Source of the DNA: Phascolarctobacterium succinatutens CAG:287
GTDB lineage: Bacteria; Bacillota; Negativicutes; Acidaminococcales; Acidaminococcaceae
Reading direction: 5' to 3'
DNA: 40,064 nt
Assembly: GCF_000434895.1 (NCBI RefSeq)
Contig: NZ_FR892761.1
Location: 1 to 40,064 of the forward strand
Numbering within the stretch: position 1 is the stretch's first letter; every line of letters starts with the position of its first letter. Below are positions 22,550 through 31,297 of the stretch, piece by piece. The notes under the pieces were generated by a model. It did no database searches and had not been told where the DNA came from. It saw only the letters and a list, made by a program, of their open reading frames with translations. A program made the position numbers and the translations under genes.

Positions 22550-22566
22550 AAGTTTTGTTATATAAT
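22538..22566 (+). promoter_or_regulatory. promoter of the DUF4143 ATPase gene
   Basis: TTGTTT (22538-22543), a 17-bp spacer and a perfect TATAAT (22561-22566), giving a leader of about 50 nt before ATG 22625. The -35 hexamer lies within palindrome copy c. Confidence 0.65.
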
Positions 22567-22624
22567 GAGCTTACAACAATGTTCAACTACTATCGTTCTA
22601 TATATTTCTAAAGGAGGATCTGTC

Positions 22625-23875
22625 ATGTATATCAAACGCTATGTTGAGCAAACCATCCTCGATGCAGCAGCATCTTTCCCCTGCATAGTAATCTATGGCC
22701 CACGACAGGTCGGCAAATCAACAACGATTAATATGCTATTCGGTGATAAAATTCCTATGGTCACTCTTGATGACGCAGAAGATCGCGCCCTAGCTATTAA
22801 TAATCCACTCTTGTTTCTTGAGCAATATGGCTGGCCCGTAATTATTGATGAAATTCAAAAAGCACCTAACCTGCTTGATGAAATAAAAATAAAAATAGAT
22901 GAACAGCGTTTGATCTGGCTGCGTAACAACGAAAAAAGACAAATTATGTATATTTTGACCGGCTCTAACCGTTTTGAGCTGCAGGAAAGTATCAGCGATT
23001 CCCTTGCAGGCAGATGTGGAGTAATCGAAATGCTTTCTCTTTCCCAAGCAGAAAAATATGCTTATCCTAATAATTTGTTTTCTGCTGATATCCAAAAATT
23101 AATAGCATTAGAACGCAGCAAAAAAATTTCTTATAGAACCAGGCGAGAAATTTATCAGGATATCTTCAATGGCGGCATGCCAGATATTTTCACAGGCATC
23201 TCTAAACGAGACATTTATTTCAAAGCATATGTCGATACATATATTGAAAAAGATGTCCGTAAGCTTATTGCTGCTTCCAGTGAAATGCAGTTCAGAAACT
23301 TTATTTCTATTGTTGCTTTAAGAACTGCTCAAGAGCTGCATTATGACGAAATCGCCCGCAATGTCGGCATAGACGTAAGAACCTGCAAAAAATGGATTTC
23401 CATTTTAGAAACCTCTGGTATTATTTACCTGCTACAACCATATATGGCTAACATTTCTAACCGCATTATTAAAGCACCTAAAATGTATTTTTTAGATACG
23501 GGTCTCTGCTCTTATCTCTGCAAATGGCCTAATGCGGAAATGTTGGAGAAATGCGCTATGAGCGACGCTTTTTACGAAACATATATAGTCAGCGAACTCG
23601 TCAAAAATTTTTACGCACATGGTAAAACTCCTAAGGATTTCCTGTTCTATTATCGGGATACTGACCAAAAGGAAATTGATCTATTATATGTTGACGGTTC
23701 TACCATCTGTCCAATTGAAATAAAGCAAGGTATAGCGCCTAAAAAAGCAACAAAAAACTTTAGCGTTCTTGATAAGTATCATCTTAATATTGCTACCGGT
23801 TTAGTTATTGATTCTTGCGATAAGATAAGACCTATCAATGAGCAAACCTACTATATACCTGTATATCTGATTTAA
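22625..23875 (+). CDS. AAA_14 ATPase with DUF4143 domain
   Basis: 416 residues from ATG 22625, chosen for its AAAGGAGG ribosome site; the open frame continues upstream through the promoter. Walker A is YGPRQVGKST (about 24-33), Walker B is VIIDEIQKAPNLL, and sensor-like ILTGSNRFEL follows. The C-terminal DUF4143 half includes LHYDEIARNVGID (a helix-turn-helix-like segment), YFLDTGLCSYL and EIDLLYVDGSTICPIEIK, a PD-(D/E)XK-like core. Such proteins are multicopy in anaerobes and their role is unsettled. It is the only plus-strand gene between 0.9 and 37.9 kb except antisense RNAs, and it is bracketed by two copies of the same palindrome. Confidence 0.9.
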   Translation: MYIKRYVEQTILDAAASFPCIVIYGPRQVGKSTTINMLFGDKIPMVTLDDAEDRALAINNPLLFLEQYGWPVIIDEIQKAPNLLDEIKIKIDEQRLIWLRNNEKRQIMYILTGSNRFELQESISDSLAGRCGVIEMLSLSQAEKYAYPNNLFSADIQKLIALERSKKISYRTRREIYQDIFNGGMPDIFTGISKRDIYFKAYVDTYIEKDVRKLIAASSEMQFRNFISIVALRTAQELHYDEIARNVGIDVRTCKKWISILETSGIIYLLQPYMANISNRIIKAPKMYFLDTGLCSYLCKWPNAEMLEKCAMSDAFYETYIVSELVKNFYAHGKTPKDFLFYYRDTDQKEIDLLYVDGSTICPIEIKQGIAPKKATKNFSVLDKYHLNIATGLVIDSCDKIRPINEQTYYIPVYLI

Positions 23876-23882
23876 CCTTTAA

Positions 23883-23932
23883 AACTTCGGTAAAAACAGC
23901 ATCGCGATGTTGTTTTCACCGAGGTTTTTTTT
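23883..23932 (+). terminator. 44-bp palindrome with T-run, copy d of the repeat
   Basis: Arms 23883-23904 and 23905-23926 pair over 22 positions with a few G-T mismatches and no spacer (AACTTCGGTAAAAACAGC against its inverted copy), followed by TTTTTT. It works as the terminator of the DUF4143 gene. Its core, CATCG(C/A)(G/A)ATGTTGTTTTCACCGA, is the same sequence as copy c upstream of the gene. Confidence 0.75.
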
Positions 23933-23996
23933 ATATAGATGTCTACCTCTCCCTAAGTAAAAGTTAATCCTATAACCAAATTAAACTTACGCATAC

Positions 23997-24029
23997 AAAA
24001 AGAGCTGCTACGAAATCTCGTAACAGCTC
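23997..24029 (-). terminator. intrinsic terminator after the AGCS symporter gene
   Basis: On the minus strand GAGCTGTTACGAGA and TTTCGTAGCAGCTC form a long stem (24002-24029) followed by TTTTT. It lies 14 nt past the stop at 24043. Confidence 0.85.
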
Positions 24030-24042
24030 AAACGAACAAATA

Positions 24043-25446
24043 TTAATCCTGCCAGTAGTCCAGCTTTTGAGTCAGACCGATCTTGCTGGCCTTAAACTCA
24101 GGATTCTTACCGGCATCGCGCTGCTCGGTGTAATCATCAAGCGCACGCAGAGCAGGACCGCCCAGAATGCAGATAACAGGCAAGTTGATGATTGCCATGA
24201 AGCCCATGGTAACATCTGCCAAATCCCACATTGTACCCATGCTGGAGCCGGCACCGATGAAAATCAGTACGCAAGCCAGAATTCGGTAGCACAGAGTAAA
24301 GGTTTTGCCCGGAACATGCTTCAGAACATAAGCAAAAGCATTATCTACATAATACAAGTTGCCAAGCAGAGTAGTGAAGGCAAACAGTACCATAGATACA
24401 GTAATAAACAGCTTAGCATAATCGCCCATGCTTGCTGCCAGAGCTGCCTGTACATAAGGCGCACCAGCAAGCTCCTTAGTCGGCTCTATGCCGGAGCTCA
24501 GGCACATGAAAGCGGTAGCGGTGCAAATCAGCAGAGTATCAATAAATACGGACAGCATCTGAACCAGGCCTTGCTTAACCGGGTGAGAAACGTCAGCAGC
24601 AGCTGCAGCGTTCGGCGCAGAACCAACACCTGCTTCGTTGCTGTACAGACCGCGTTTGATACCGAACATCATGCAGCTGCCGGCAAAGCCACCAAAAATT
24701 GCAGTGAAGTCAAATGCTTCAGCAAAAATTCTGCCTACAACGCCGGGAACCAGATTGATATGCATAATAGTAAGGATAAATGCTACAGAAATGTAGATAA
24801 CGCCCATCAAAGGAACCAGAGTAGAGGTTGCTTTGATAACACGCTTGCCACCGCCCAGCAGGCAATAGCCTACGAGCACAGCCTCTACAGCACCGATAAT
24901 CCAGGGAGTTGTATCCGGATTATAGAAGCTCAGAGCAGCAAAGGTGGACTGCAGATTGTAGGAGCACAGCATGTTAAAGCCGCAGCCATATGTTACAATC
25001 AAAGCCACAGCAAAGAGCACTGCCAGACCGCGGCTGCCCAAAGCAGCTTCGATGTAATATGCAGGGCCGCCGTAGCTGCCGTGCGGACCACGTTTCTTGT
25101 AAATCTGTGCCAGAGTGCTTTCAATAAAAGCAGAAGCGCCGCCAACAACAGCAATAACCCACATCCAGAACACAGCACCATAACCGCCGAGGCAGATAGC
25201 TGTGGAAATGCCGATAATATTACCGGTACCCACACGGGATGCAGTAGATACCATCAAAGCCTGGAAGGATGATACCGCCCCGGATTCAACAGGCTTCTCC
25301 AAAATAACACGAATAGTTTCCTTAAACAAACGTACCTGCACCAGACGAGTACGCAGAGTGTAGTACAGGCCTACACCGATGAGCATGATAATCAGCAAAT
25401 AACTATACATAAAATTGCTGATTGCTCCAATGATTTCTCCGAACAT
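24043..25446 (-). CDS. sodium:alanine/glycine symporter (AGCS family)
   Basis: 467 residues with about 10-11 membrane helices. AGCS hallmarks: SSFQALMVSTASRVGTGNIIGISTAI near residues 59-84, the family's conserved substrate/Na+ segment, and FGIKRGLYSNEAGVGSAPNAAAAA in the second half. It should import alanine or glycine driven by Na+ at the inner membrane. It stands alone with its own promoter (25481-25508) and terminator. Start ATG 25446 follows GGGGGAGCAACATTT. Confidence 0.92.
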   Translation of the reverse strand: MFGEIIGAISNFMYSYLLIIMLIGVGLYYTLRTRLVQVRLFKETIRVILEKPVESGAVSSFQALMVSTASRVGTGNIIGISTAICLGGYGAVFWMWVIAVVGGASAFIESTLAQIYKKRGPHGSYGGPAYYIEAALGSRGLAVLFAVALIVTYGCGFNMLCSYNLQSTFAALSFYNPDTTPWIIGAVEAVLVGYCLLGGGKRVIKATSTLVPLMGVIYISVAFILTIMHINLVPGVVGRIFAEAFDFTAIFGGFAGSCMMFGIKRGLYSNEAGVGSAPNAAAAADVSHPVKQGLVQMLSVFIDTLLICTATAFMCLSSGIEPTKELAGAPYVQAALAASMGDYAKLFITVSMVLFAFTTLLGNLYYVDNAFAYVLKHVPGKTFTLCYRILACVLIFIGAGSSMGTMWDLADVTMGFMAIINLPVICILGGPALRALDDYTEQRDAGKNPEFKASKIGLTQKLDYWQD

Positions 25447-25480
25447 AAATGTTGCTCCCCCTTTTTTAGTTTGTTTGTTA

Positions 25481-25508
25481 ATTATAACATATTTATTTGC
25501 TTTTCCAA
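25481..25508 (-). promoter_or_regulatory. promoter of the AGCS symporter gene
   Basis: On the minus strand TTGGAA (25503-25508), a 16-bp spacer and TATAAT (25481-25486), about 35 nt before the start codon. Confidence 0.6.
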
Positions 25509-25600
25509 AATTCAGAAAGGACGACAGCTAACAAAGCTAACACTTTTGCACAATATAATAAATCAATTAAGTTATTTTGATAACCTCGCATTCTGCTGCT

Positions 25601-26245
25601 CTAGTTTAAGCCTTGCAAGCATTCCTTAAGACTCGCATAGCACGGATGCTCCAAATCAAAGGCTCCTGCCAGAGCCGCCTCGCCCAAGCGCATGCCCACA
25701 TACCTTTCTGTTCCTGCCAGATATGTGTACAGTAAATGCCTGCTATAATTCACTAATCTGTTTTCTCGCCCACGGCAGCAATTTACTGACTGCAAATACT
25801 CCGCACTCATATTATACAGATTATAATAATCACTGCACTCCGAGCTTTCCAGCCGCAGCGACTGCAGCAGCATATCCTCAAGATAACCCTTTTGCCAACG
25901 TTTAGTAGCTTTTTTGCCGGGAAAGAAAAAGTGCGTGCAATACTCCACTCCTCTAAAGAAAGTATTGTCACGCACTGCAAAAAATTTCTGCATTCGGCGT
26001 TCGCGCTCATCAGCCGCGTCAGCAAAGAATACTGCCTTCTGCACTATTTCTCTGCCTTCCAGCTGTATAAGGCGTTTAGTCAGCAAGTCTAACTTATCGA
26101 TACTCTGATAATTTACAATCTGCATGTTAGGCAAGCTGATACCCTGCTTAAATAAATGCCGGAGATAAGCGTGCATAAACTGCGCCATCTCCACTCTTTC
26201 ACACAGCAATAAAACCTCTCCGGTAATAATGCTTTGCTTACTCAA
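25601..26245 (-). CDS. hypothetical protein at the end of the LPS heptose operon
   Basis: 214 residues, soluble, family uncertain. It starts 3 nt after the end of the GT9 gene, so it is almost certainly the last gene of the heptose operon. The N-terminal half (TGEVLLLCERVEMAQFMHAYL, then VQKAVFFADAADERERRMQKFF) loosely resembles a TOPRIM-like DUF3226 fold, but the acidic motif is imperfect. The C-terminal half is helical and basic with several Tyr and Cys. No glycosyltransferase motif is visible. An LPS-related role is inferred only from position. Confidence 0.6.
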   Translation of the reverse strand: MSKQSIITGEVLLLCERVEMAQFMHAYLRHLFKQGISLPNMQIVNYQSIDKLDLLTKRLIQLEGREIVQKAVFFADAADERERRMQKFFAVRDNTFFRGVEYCTHFFFPGKKATKRWQKGYLEDMLLQSLRLESSECSDYYNLYNMSAEYLQSVNCCRGRENRLVNYSRHLLYTYLAGTERYVGMRLGEAALAGAFDLEHPCYASLKECLQGLN

Positions 26246-26247
26246 TA

Positions 26248-27294
26248 TTATTTCTCCTTTTGCTGCAGCATCTGCTCAGCAGCCTGTACAACCTGCTCTA
26301 CCGTCAGACGTGTCATACATTGCATATCATCACACTTATGCTTCATTCCACCTGCACAACCAGGGCAGGGCGGCAACGCTGTCACAATAGTTGCATCCTT
26401 GGTATAAGGTCCGTAAAGCTTCGGGCTGGACGGACCGTACATCGCTACGATAGGCACCTTCTGGCTGATTGCTACGTGCATCGGGCCGCTGTCGTTGGTG
26501 ATAATCAGGCTGCAGCGACGCATTGCCGCCGCCAGCTCGCCAATACGGAAGCTGCCGGTTGCTACCACAGGAGTCGTCTTCATGAAGCTGACTGCCTCCT
26601 GCACCATTTCTTCGTCCATCGTACCGCCGAAGAATACAGGCTTATAGCCCTTTTCCGCAAGAATATCTGCTACCTTGGCAAAGCGCTCCGGCGCCCAGCG
26701 CTTGGTAACAACAGCACTGCCGATGTTAAAGCCTACCAGCTTATCGGTAGCGAACACGCCGTGCTCACGCCAGAATTCCTCCGCATGCTGCTGATATTCC
26801 TCGCTCGGGAAAATCTCCAGACCGTTATGCTCCAGCTTTTGTACGCCAAGCTGCGTCAGTACATCAAGATACATATCCGCCGCATGAATTTTGCGGTTAA
26901 GCGGTGTAAACACATCCCAAAGCGGTTTGAACAAAGTGTGTGTTGTACCGCAACGCAATTTCACTTTGGTAAAAGCATCAATAAAGCTGCAACGCTCATT
27001 CGGATGCAGGTTAATCAGCACATCAAAATCCATCTTGCTCAGACGACGGGCGCAGGCCATCAGCGCCAGCAGGCTGTTGTCCTTGCCCTTCTTGTCAATC
27101 GTGATAACCTCATCTAAATACGGATTATGCAGTACTACATCCTTCAGCTTCTCATCTGCCAGAAAAGTAATATGCGCATCTGGTGCTGCCTTACGCAGTG
27201 CATGGATAAAAGGCGTGGTCAGCGTCAGGTCTCCCAGATGCATCAAAAATGTTACCAATATTTTTTTGCCATTTAATTCTACAGCTTGTGCCAT
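26248..27294 (-). CDS. GT9 heptosyltransferase, WaaF/WaaQ-like
   Basis: 348 residues, glycosyltransferase family 9. KILVTFLMHLGDLTLTTPFIHAL at 11-33 is the acceptor-side motif of the family, with the D of HLGD as catalytic base. GFNIGSAVVTKRW and IITNDSGPMHVAISQKVPIVAMYG form the ADP-heptose-binding half. A C-terminal Cys set, CPGCAGGMKHKCDDMQCM, is shared with the gene upstream. It should add a heptose to the inner core or a heptosylated core. Start ATG overlaps the preceding gene's TGA by one base. WaaF versus WaaQ cannot be decided from sequence alone. Confidence 0.87.
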   Translation of the reverse strand: MAQAVELNGKKILVTFLMHLGDLTLTTPFIHALRKAAPDAHITFLADEKLKDVVLHNPYLDEVITIDKKGKDNSLLALMACARRLSKMDFDVLINLHPNERCSFIDAFTKVKLRCGTTHTLFKPLWDVFTPLNRKIHAADMYLDVLTQLGVQKLEHNGLEIFPSEEYQQHAEEFWREHGVFATDKLVGFNIGSAVVTKRWAPERFAKVADILAEKGYKPVFFGGTMDEEMVQEAVSFMKTTPVVATGSFRIGELAAAMRRCSLIITNDSGPMHVAISQKVPIVAMYGPSSPKLYGPYTKDATIVTALPPCPGCAGGMKHKCDDMQCMTRLTVEQVVQAAEQMLQQKEK

Positions 27295-28343
27295 CAGCCT
27301 TTTGCCACCTTTTCCTGATAAATTTTATAGACCATATCCGGCGTTATATCATGCATACAATGCCAGTTATCGCACTTTTTCTTCAAGCAGCCTGCACACT
27401 TTGCCGGTGAAAGCAATACCGTGGAATTTTTGCTGCCATATGGACCGGTGCGGTCAGCCTTCGTCGGTCCGTACATTGCCACAAGAGGCTTTTTCAAAGC
27501 CGCTGCAAAATGCAGCGGGCCGGTATCCGCACTGATATAGAAGCTGCAGCCCTTAATCAGCGCTGCCAGCTCACGCAGGCTTGTCTGTCCCGTCAAATCG
27601 ATAACCAGTGAGCTTGCTGTGCCTTCGGCAATCTTCTGCCCCTTGACTGCATCATCAGGTCCGCCTGCCAGCACCACGGCAGTACCGTCAGCCGTAAGCT
27701 TTTTCGCCAGCTCAATATAATGCTCAACCGGCCATTCCTTCGTCCACCAGCGCGCACCGGGGACAATAACAACGTAATCGCCGCCCTGCCAGCCTGCTTC
27801 CTGCAGTTTATGCTGCACAGAAGCGGTTTCCTTACTAAAATCCGGCATTGGAAATTCTACATCATCCAACGAATCAACCTTGGCACCAAGATAACGTGCC
27901 ACGTCAAGATAGCGCTCAATAACATGGTCCTTACTATGACTTCCGCCAATCGCCTTGCTCACAAGGCCGCTGCCCTCGCGCATTTCGCAATAGCCGATGC
28001 GGTTATCACAGCCGCTGATAGCAGCCAACACCGCACTTTTGAAAAGGCCCTGCATATCTATTACCAGGTCAAAATGCTTGCTGTGCAGCAGTGCGCGCAT
28101 TTCGCAAAAATATTTCAGCTTATCACTAAAGCCCAGCTTATTAAATTTTACCTTATCAAAATAAAGCACCTCGTCAATCACCGGAGGATCCGGTACAAAG
28201 CCGGCAAACTGCGGATGTACCAGCCAGGTGATTTTGGCCTTGGGATAACGCTTGCGCAGCGCTGCCGCAAAGGGCAGCGTATGCAGGATATCACCCAACG
28301 AACTCATTTTGATTAACAGGATATTCCGATACTCCATTATCAT
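27294..28343 (-). CDS. waaC: GT9 heptosyltransferase I-like (WaaC)
   Basis: 349 residues. NILLIKMSSLGDILHTLPFAAAL (7-29) closely follows WaaC, as does FDLVIDMQGLFKSAVLA (WaaC: YDAVIDAQGLVKSA) and HVIERYL. The donor half has PGARWWTKEWP and YISADTGPLHFAAALKKPLVAMYGPT. It should transfer the first L,D-heptose from ADP-heptose to Kdo on lipid A at the inner-membrane face. It carries the Cys motif CAGCLKKKCDNWHC at the C-terminus, absent from E. coli WaaC. The start overlaps gmhB by 4 nt (ATGA); an ATG two codons later is possible. Confidence 0.87.
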   Translation of the reverse strand: MIMEYRNILLIKMSSLGDILHTLPFAAALRKRYPKAKITWLVHPQFAGFVPDPPVIDEVLYFDKVKFNKLGFSDKLKYFCEMRALLHSKHFDLVIDMQGLFKSAVLAAISGCDNRIGYCEMREGSGLVSKAIGGSHSKDHVIERYLDVARYLGAKVDSLDDVEFPMPDFSKETASVQHKLQEAGWQGGDYVVIVPGARWWTKEWPVEHYIELAKKLTADGTAVVLAGGPDDAVKGQKIAEGTASSLVIDLTGQTSLRELAALIKGCSFYISADTGPLHFAAALKKPLVAMYGPTKADRTGPYGSKNSTVLLSPAKCAGCLKKKCDNWHCMHDITPDMVYKIYQEKVAKG

Positions 28344-28846
28344 CTCTCGCTTACAATATTTTTTACGAAATCCAGCAGATTGCCGCCTGTGTAAAGATAG
28401 CCTTTGACACCAGCAGCCTCCGCTGCTTCCACATCGCGCTTACCGTCACCGACCAAGAAGCTCTGCTCCTTGTCGATATCATATTCTGCCAGCGCCTGCA
28501 ACAGCATGCCCGGTTTAGGTTTGCGACAATCGCACACACCGGTATATTCCGGCACGCTGCCCTCGGGATGATGCGGGCAGTAATAGATTTTTTCTATTTT
28601 GCCACCAGCTGCAGTAATTTCACGCTGCATATAAGCATGCAGCTCATTCATCTGCTCTACTGTATAATAACCACGCGCAATACCGCTCTGGTTCGTTACA
28701 ATAAAAATTTTATAGCCAAGCTGCGACAGATACGCCACAGCCTCGCGTGCACCTTCAATCCAGCGCAGGTCCTCAATTTTGTAGAGATAGGCTACATCAA
28801 CATTGAGCACGCCATCTCTGTCAAAAAATACCGCCTTAGCCTTCAT
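28340..28846 (-). CDS. gmhB: D-glycero-beta-D-manno-heptose-1,7-bisphosphate 7-phosphatase
   Basis: 168 residues from ATG 28846, which lies inside the hldD 3' end (11-nt overlap). The frame is open further upstream but only in antisense-like sequence within hldD. HAD-superfamily motifs: FFDRDGVLN, VTNQSGIARG, CDCRKPKPGM and GDGKRDVEAAEAAG. The zinc loop CPHHPEG...CDC is specific to GmhB. It removes the 7-phosphate before adenylation by HldE. Confidence 0.93.
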   Translation of the reverse strand: MKAKAVFFDRDGVLNVDVAYLYKIEDLRWIEGAREAVAYLSQLGYKIFIVTNQSGIARGYYTVEQMNELHAYMQREITAAGGKIEKIYYCPHHPEGSVPEYTGVCDCRKPKPGMLLQALAEYDIDKEQSFLVGDGKRDVEAAEAAGVKGYLYTGGNLLDFVKNIVSER

Positions 28847-29810
28847 AAACGTAATAACCGCCGGTCTTGTCGAGAAGCTGGCAATATTCCTCTGCAGCTT
28901 CTTCAATCGGAGTAAAGCCTCCGTCATAGCCTGCTGCCAAAAGGTTAGTGTCATCTGCTTCGGTAAAGCTCTGGTATTTGCCCTTCAGTACTTCAGGGAA
29001 CGGTACATATTCCAGCTCGCCGCTGCCAAAATGGTTCAGCACAGCCTTAGCCAGAATATTGAACTGATGCGCATGGCCTGTACCGCAGTTGAAAATACCG
29101 CTGATTTCCGGATGATCCCAGAAGTAGAAGTTTACCTTAACAACGTCTTTTACATACACAAAGTCACGGGTATGCTCGCCCGGTCCATAGCCGGCATATT
29201 CACCGAACAGGCGAACTTTGTGCTCTGCCTTACATTGATTGTACATTTGGTAAATCATGGAAGCCATTTTTCCCTTATGGTTTTCCTGCGGACCATATAC
29301 GTTAAAATAACGCAGGCCTACTACCTGGCTTTGTGCCTGCGGAAGCAGACGGCGCAGATAGTTGTCAAAGAACAGCTTGGAGAAAGCATAAACGTTCAGC
29401 GCTTCCTCGCAGGCAGGCTCTTCACGGAAGCCATGCGCACCGCTGCCATAGGTGGAAGCAGAGGAAGCATACATCATCTGAATCTTTCTGTCGAGGCAGA
29501 AATGCAGCACGTTTTTAGTATACTCAAAGTTGTTTTCCATCATGTATTTGCCGTTATATTCCATAGTATCGGAGCAAGCGCCCTCATGGAAAATAACGTC
29601 GATTTTTTCATGATTGAATTTGCCTGCCTTCAGTGCATCCATGAAAGCATACTTATCCATATAATCCTTAACCTTCAGGCCTTGGATATTTTTGAATTTA
29701 ACCATGTTGGTCAGGTTATCAACAACAAGAATGTCATCAATACCACGGTCATTTAAGCCTTTAACAATATTACTGCCGATAAAGCCGGCACCACCAGTTA
29801 CGATAATCAT
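28836..29810 (-). CDS. hldD: ADP-L-glycero-D-manno-heptose 6-epimerase
   Basis: 324 residues of the extended SDR family. IIVTGGAGFIGSNIVKGL (2-19) binds NADP. ASSASTYG, the YxxxK pair in YAFSKLFFDNYL, LRYFNVYGP and ENHKGKMAS match HldD. It converts ADP-D,D-heptose to the L,D form used by heptosyltransferases. It starts inside hldE (4-nt ATGA overlap) and ends inside gmhB. The pathway order is intact in the operon. Confidence 0.95.
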   Translation of the reverse strand: MIIVTGGAGFIGSNIVKGLNDRGIDDILVVDNLTNMVKFKNIQGLKVKDYMDKYAFMDALKAGKFNHEKIDVIFHEGACSDTMEYNGKYMMENNFEYTKNVLHFCLDRKIQMMYASSASTYGSGAHGFREEPACEEALNVYAFSKLFFDNYLRRLLPQAQSQVVGLRYFNVYGPQENHKGKMASMIYQMYNQCKAEHKVRLFGEYAGYGPGEHTRDFVYVKDVVKVNFYFWDHPEISGIFNCGTGHAHQFNILAKAVLNHFGSGELEYVPFPEVLKGKYQSFTEADDTNLLAAGYDGGFTPIEEAAEEYCQLLDKTGGYYVYEG

Positions 29811-31297
29811 AATTTGCCCTCCTTAACCATTTTGGCAATTTTTTCCACCACACCGGTTGTGGAATAACCATCTTCAAATTCTATAATGCGCACTTCACCG
29901 GCATATTCACGTCCTGCTACTTCCTCAGGCTTGTAATCACCGCCCTTGACGAGAATGTCGGGACGAATTTTTTCAATAAGCTCAGTCGGAGTATCCTGGT
30001 CAAACAGCACTACCGCATCTACGCAGGCCAGCGCTGCAAGTACACGCGCACGGTCCAGTTCATGCACCAAAGGTCTTGTTTCACCCTTCAGACGGCGTAC
30101 GGAGGCGTCCGTATTCAGGCCGACAATCAGGTGCTTGCCAAGGTTGCGCGCCTTCTCCAGATATGTTACATGGCCTACATGCAGAATATCGAAACAGCCG
30201 TTGGTGAACACAATCTTTTCGCCGCAGGCTCTCCAGGTTGCTGCCAGAGAAGCAATCTCCTGCCAGCTCAGCGTGCGATAGCCACGGCCCTGCTTGCGTT
30301 CCTCCGTCAGCAAATCTTTCAGCAGCTCGTCACGGTGCACCGGATAAGTGCCAACCTTGGCCACAACAATGCCTGCAGCACGGTTCGCCATATAAACAGC
30401 ATCAGCCAACGCCAGCTTGCCTGCAACACCGGCAAGAAGCGTAGCCGCTACCGTATCACCGGCACCGGAAACATCAAACACCTCAATGGCGGTGGCAGGG
30501 CTGTGCAGCACCTGCTCAGCATTAACCAGGCTCATACCGCGCTCACTGCGGGTAACAACTACATTCTTGATATGGAATTTTTCACGCGCAGCCTGCGCCA
30601 TGCTGACAACAGCTTCATCAGAGTTTTCACGCTGACAGCCTGCAGCCTCACACATTTCCTTTAGATTAGGCGTAATAAAATCGCAGCCGTCATACTTAGA
30701 CCAGTCTGCTCCCTTAGGATCAATCAAAACCGGTATATCATAGGCCTTGCCCTGAGCAATTACCCATTGGCAAAAATCATCCGAGCAGACACCCTTGGCA
30801 TAGTCGGAAACAATAATGCCATCCAAGCCTTCATCAAGCAGTCCTGCCAGCCAATGACGCAGCTCAATAATTTCTTCGGGGAACAAATCGCCGGTTTCTT
30901 CAAAATCAAGTCGCAGCATCTGCTGATTGCCGCCCAAAACACGCAGCTTGGTAATGGTCTTGCGGAGTTTGCTTTTCACCAGTCCCTGATGATTGATGCC
31001 TGCATCATCCATCAGCTTTTCCAGCAGCAGACGGTTTTCATCATCACCTGTCACACCGCCCATAAAAACCTGACATTCCAGATGTGCCAGATTGGCAGCA
31101 ACGTTTGCCGCACCGCCCAGCACGGAATTTATCTTTGTAATACGTGTTACCGGCACAGGTGCTTCCGGCGAAATGCGTTTTACCTCGCCCTGGAAGTATC
31201 TGTCCAGCATCACATCACCAATAACAGCAATGCGTACATTCTTAATTTGTTCTGCTAAAAAAGTTGTTACAGCTAAATCAGCCAAATTATTCACCAT
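29807..31297 (-). CDS. hldE: bifunctional heptose-7-P kinase / heptose-1-P adenylyltransferase
   Basis: About 496 residues. The N-terminal ribokinase-like domain (to ~330) has IGDVMLDRY, LGGAANVAANLAHL and the catalytic DVSGAGDTVAA. The C-terminal nucleotidyltransferase domain (~360-496) has FTNGCFDILHVGHVTYL (HxGH) and LVKGGDYKPE. It makes heptose-1,7-bisphosphate and later ADP-heptose, on either side of the GmhB step. ATG 31297 lies within the gmhA 3' end (11-nt overlap). GTG 31309 is also possible; the ribosome site is weak for both, which suggests coupling to gmhA translation. Confidence 0.94.
   Translation of the reverse strand: MVNNLADLAVTTFLAEQIKNVRIAVIGDVMLDRYFQGEVKRISPEAPVPVTRITKINSVLGGAANVAANLAHLECQVFMGGVTGDDENRLLLEKLMDDAGINHQGLVKSKLRKTITKLRVLGGNQQMLRLDFEETGDLFPEEIIELRHWLAGLLDEGLDGIIVSDYAKGVCSDDFCQWVIAQGKAYDIPVLIDPKGADWSKYDGCDFITPNLKEMCEAAGCQRENSDEAVVSMAQAAREKFHIKNVVVTRSERGMSLVNAEQVLHSPATAIEVFDVSGAGDTVAATLLAGVAGKLALADAVYMANRAAGIVVAKVGTYPVHRDELLKDLLTEERKQGRGYRTLSWQEIASLAATWRACGEKIVFTNGCFDILHVGHVTYLEKARNLGKHLIVGLNTDASVRRLKGETRPLVHELDRARVLAALACVDAVVLFDQDTPTELIEKIRPDILVKGGDYKPEEVAGREYAGEVRIIEFEDGYSTTGVVEKIAKMVKEGKL

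Noticed and set aside
19432..23926. Integron attC-like cassette array
   Set aside because: The repeats lack the RYYYAAC/GTTRRRY core sites, the genes are not all in one orientation, and no integrase is present. Operator or boundary repeats are kept as the reading.
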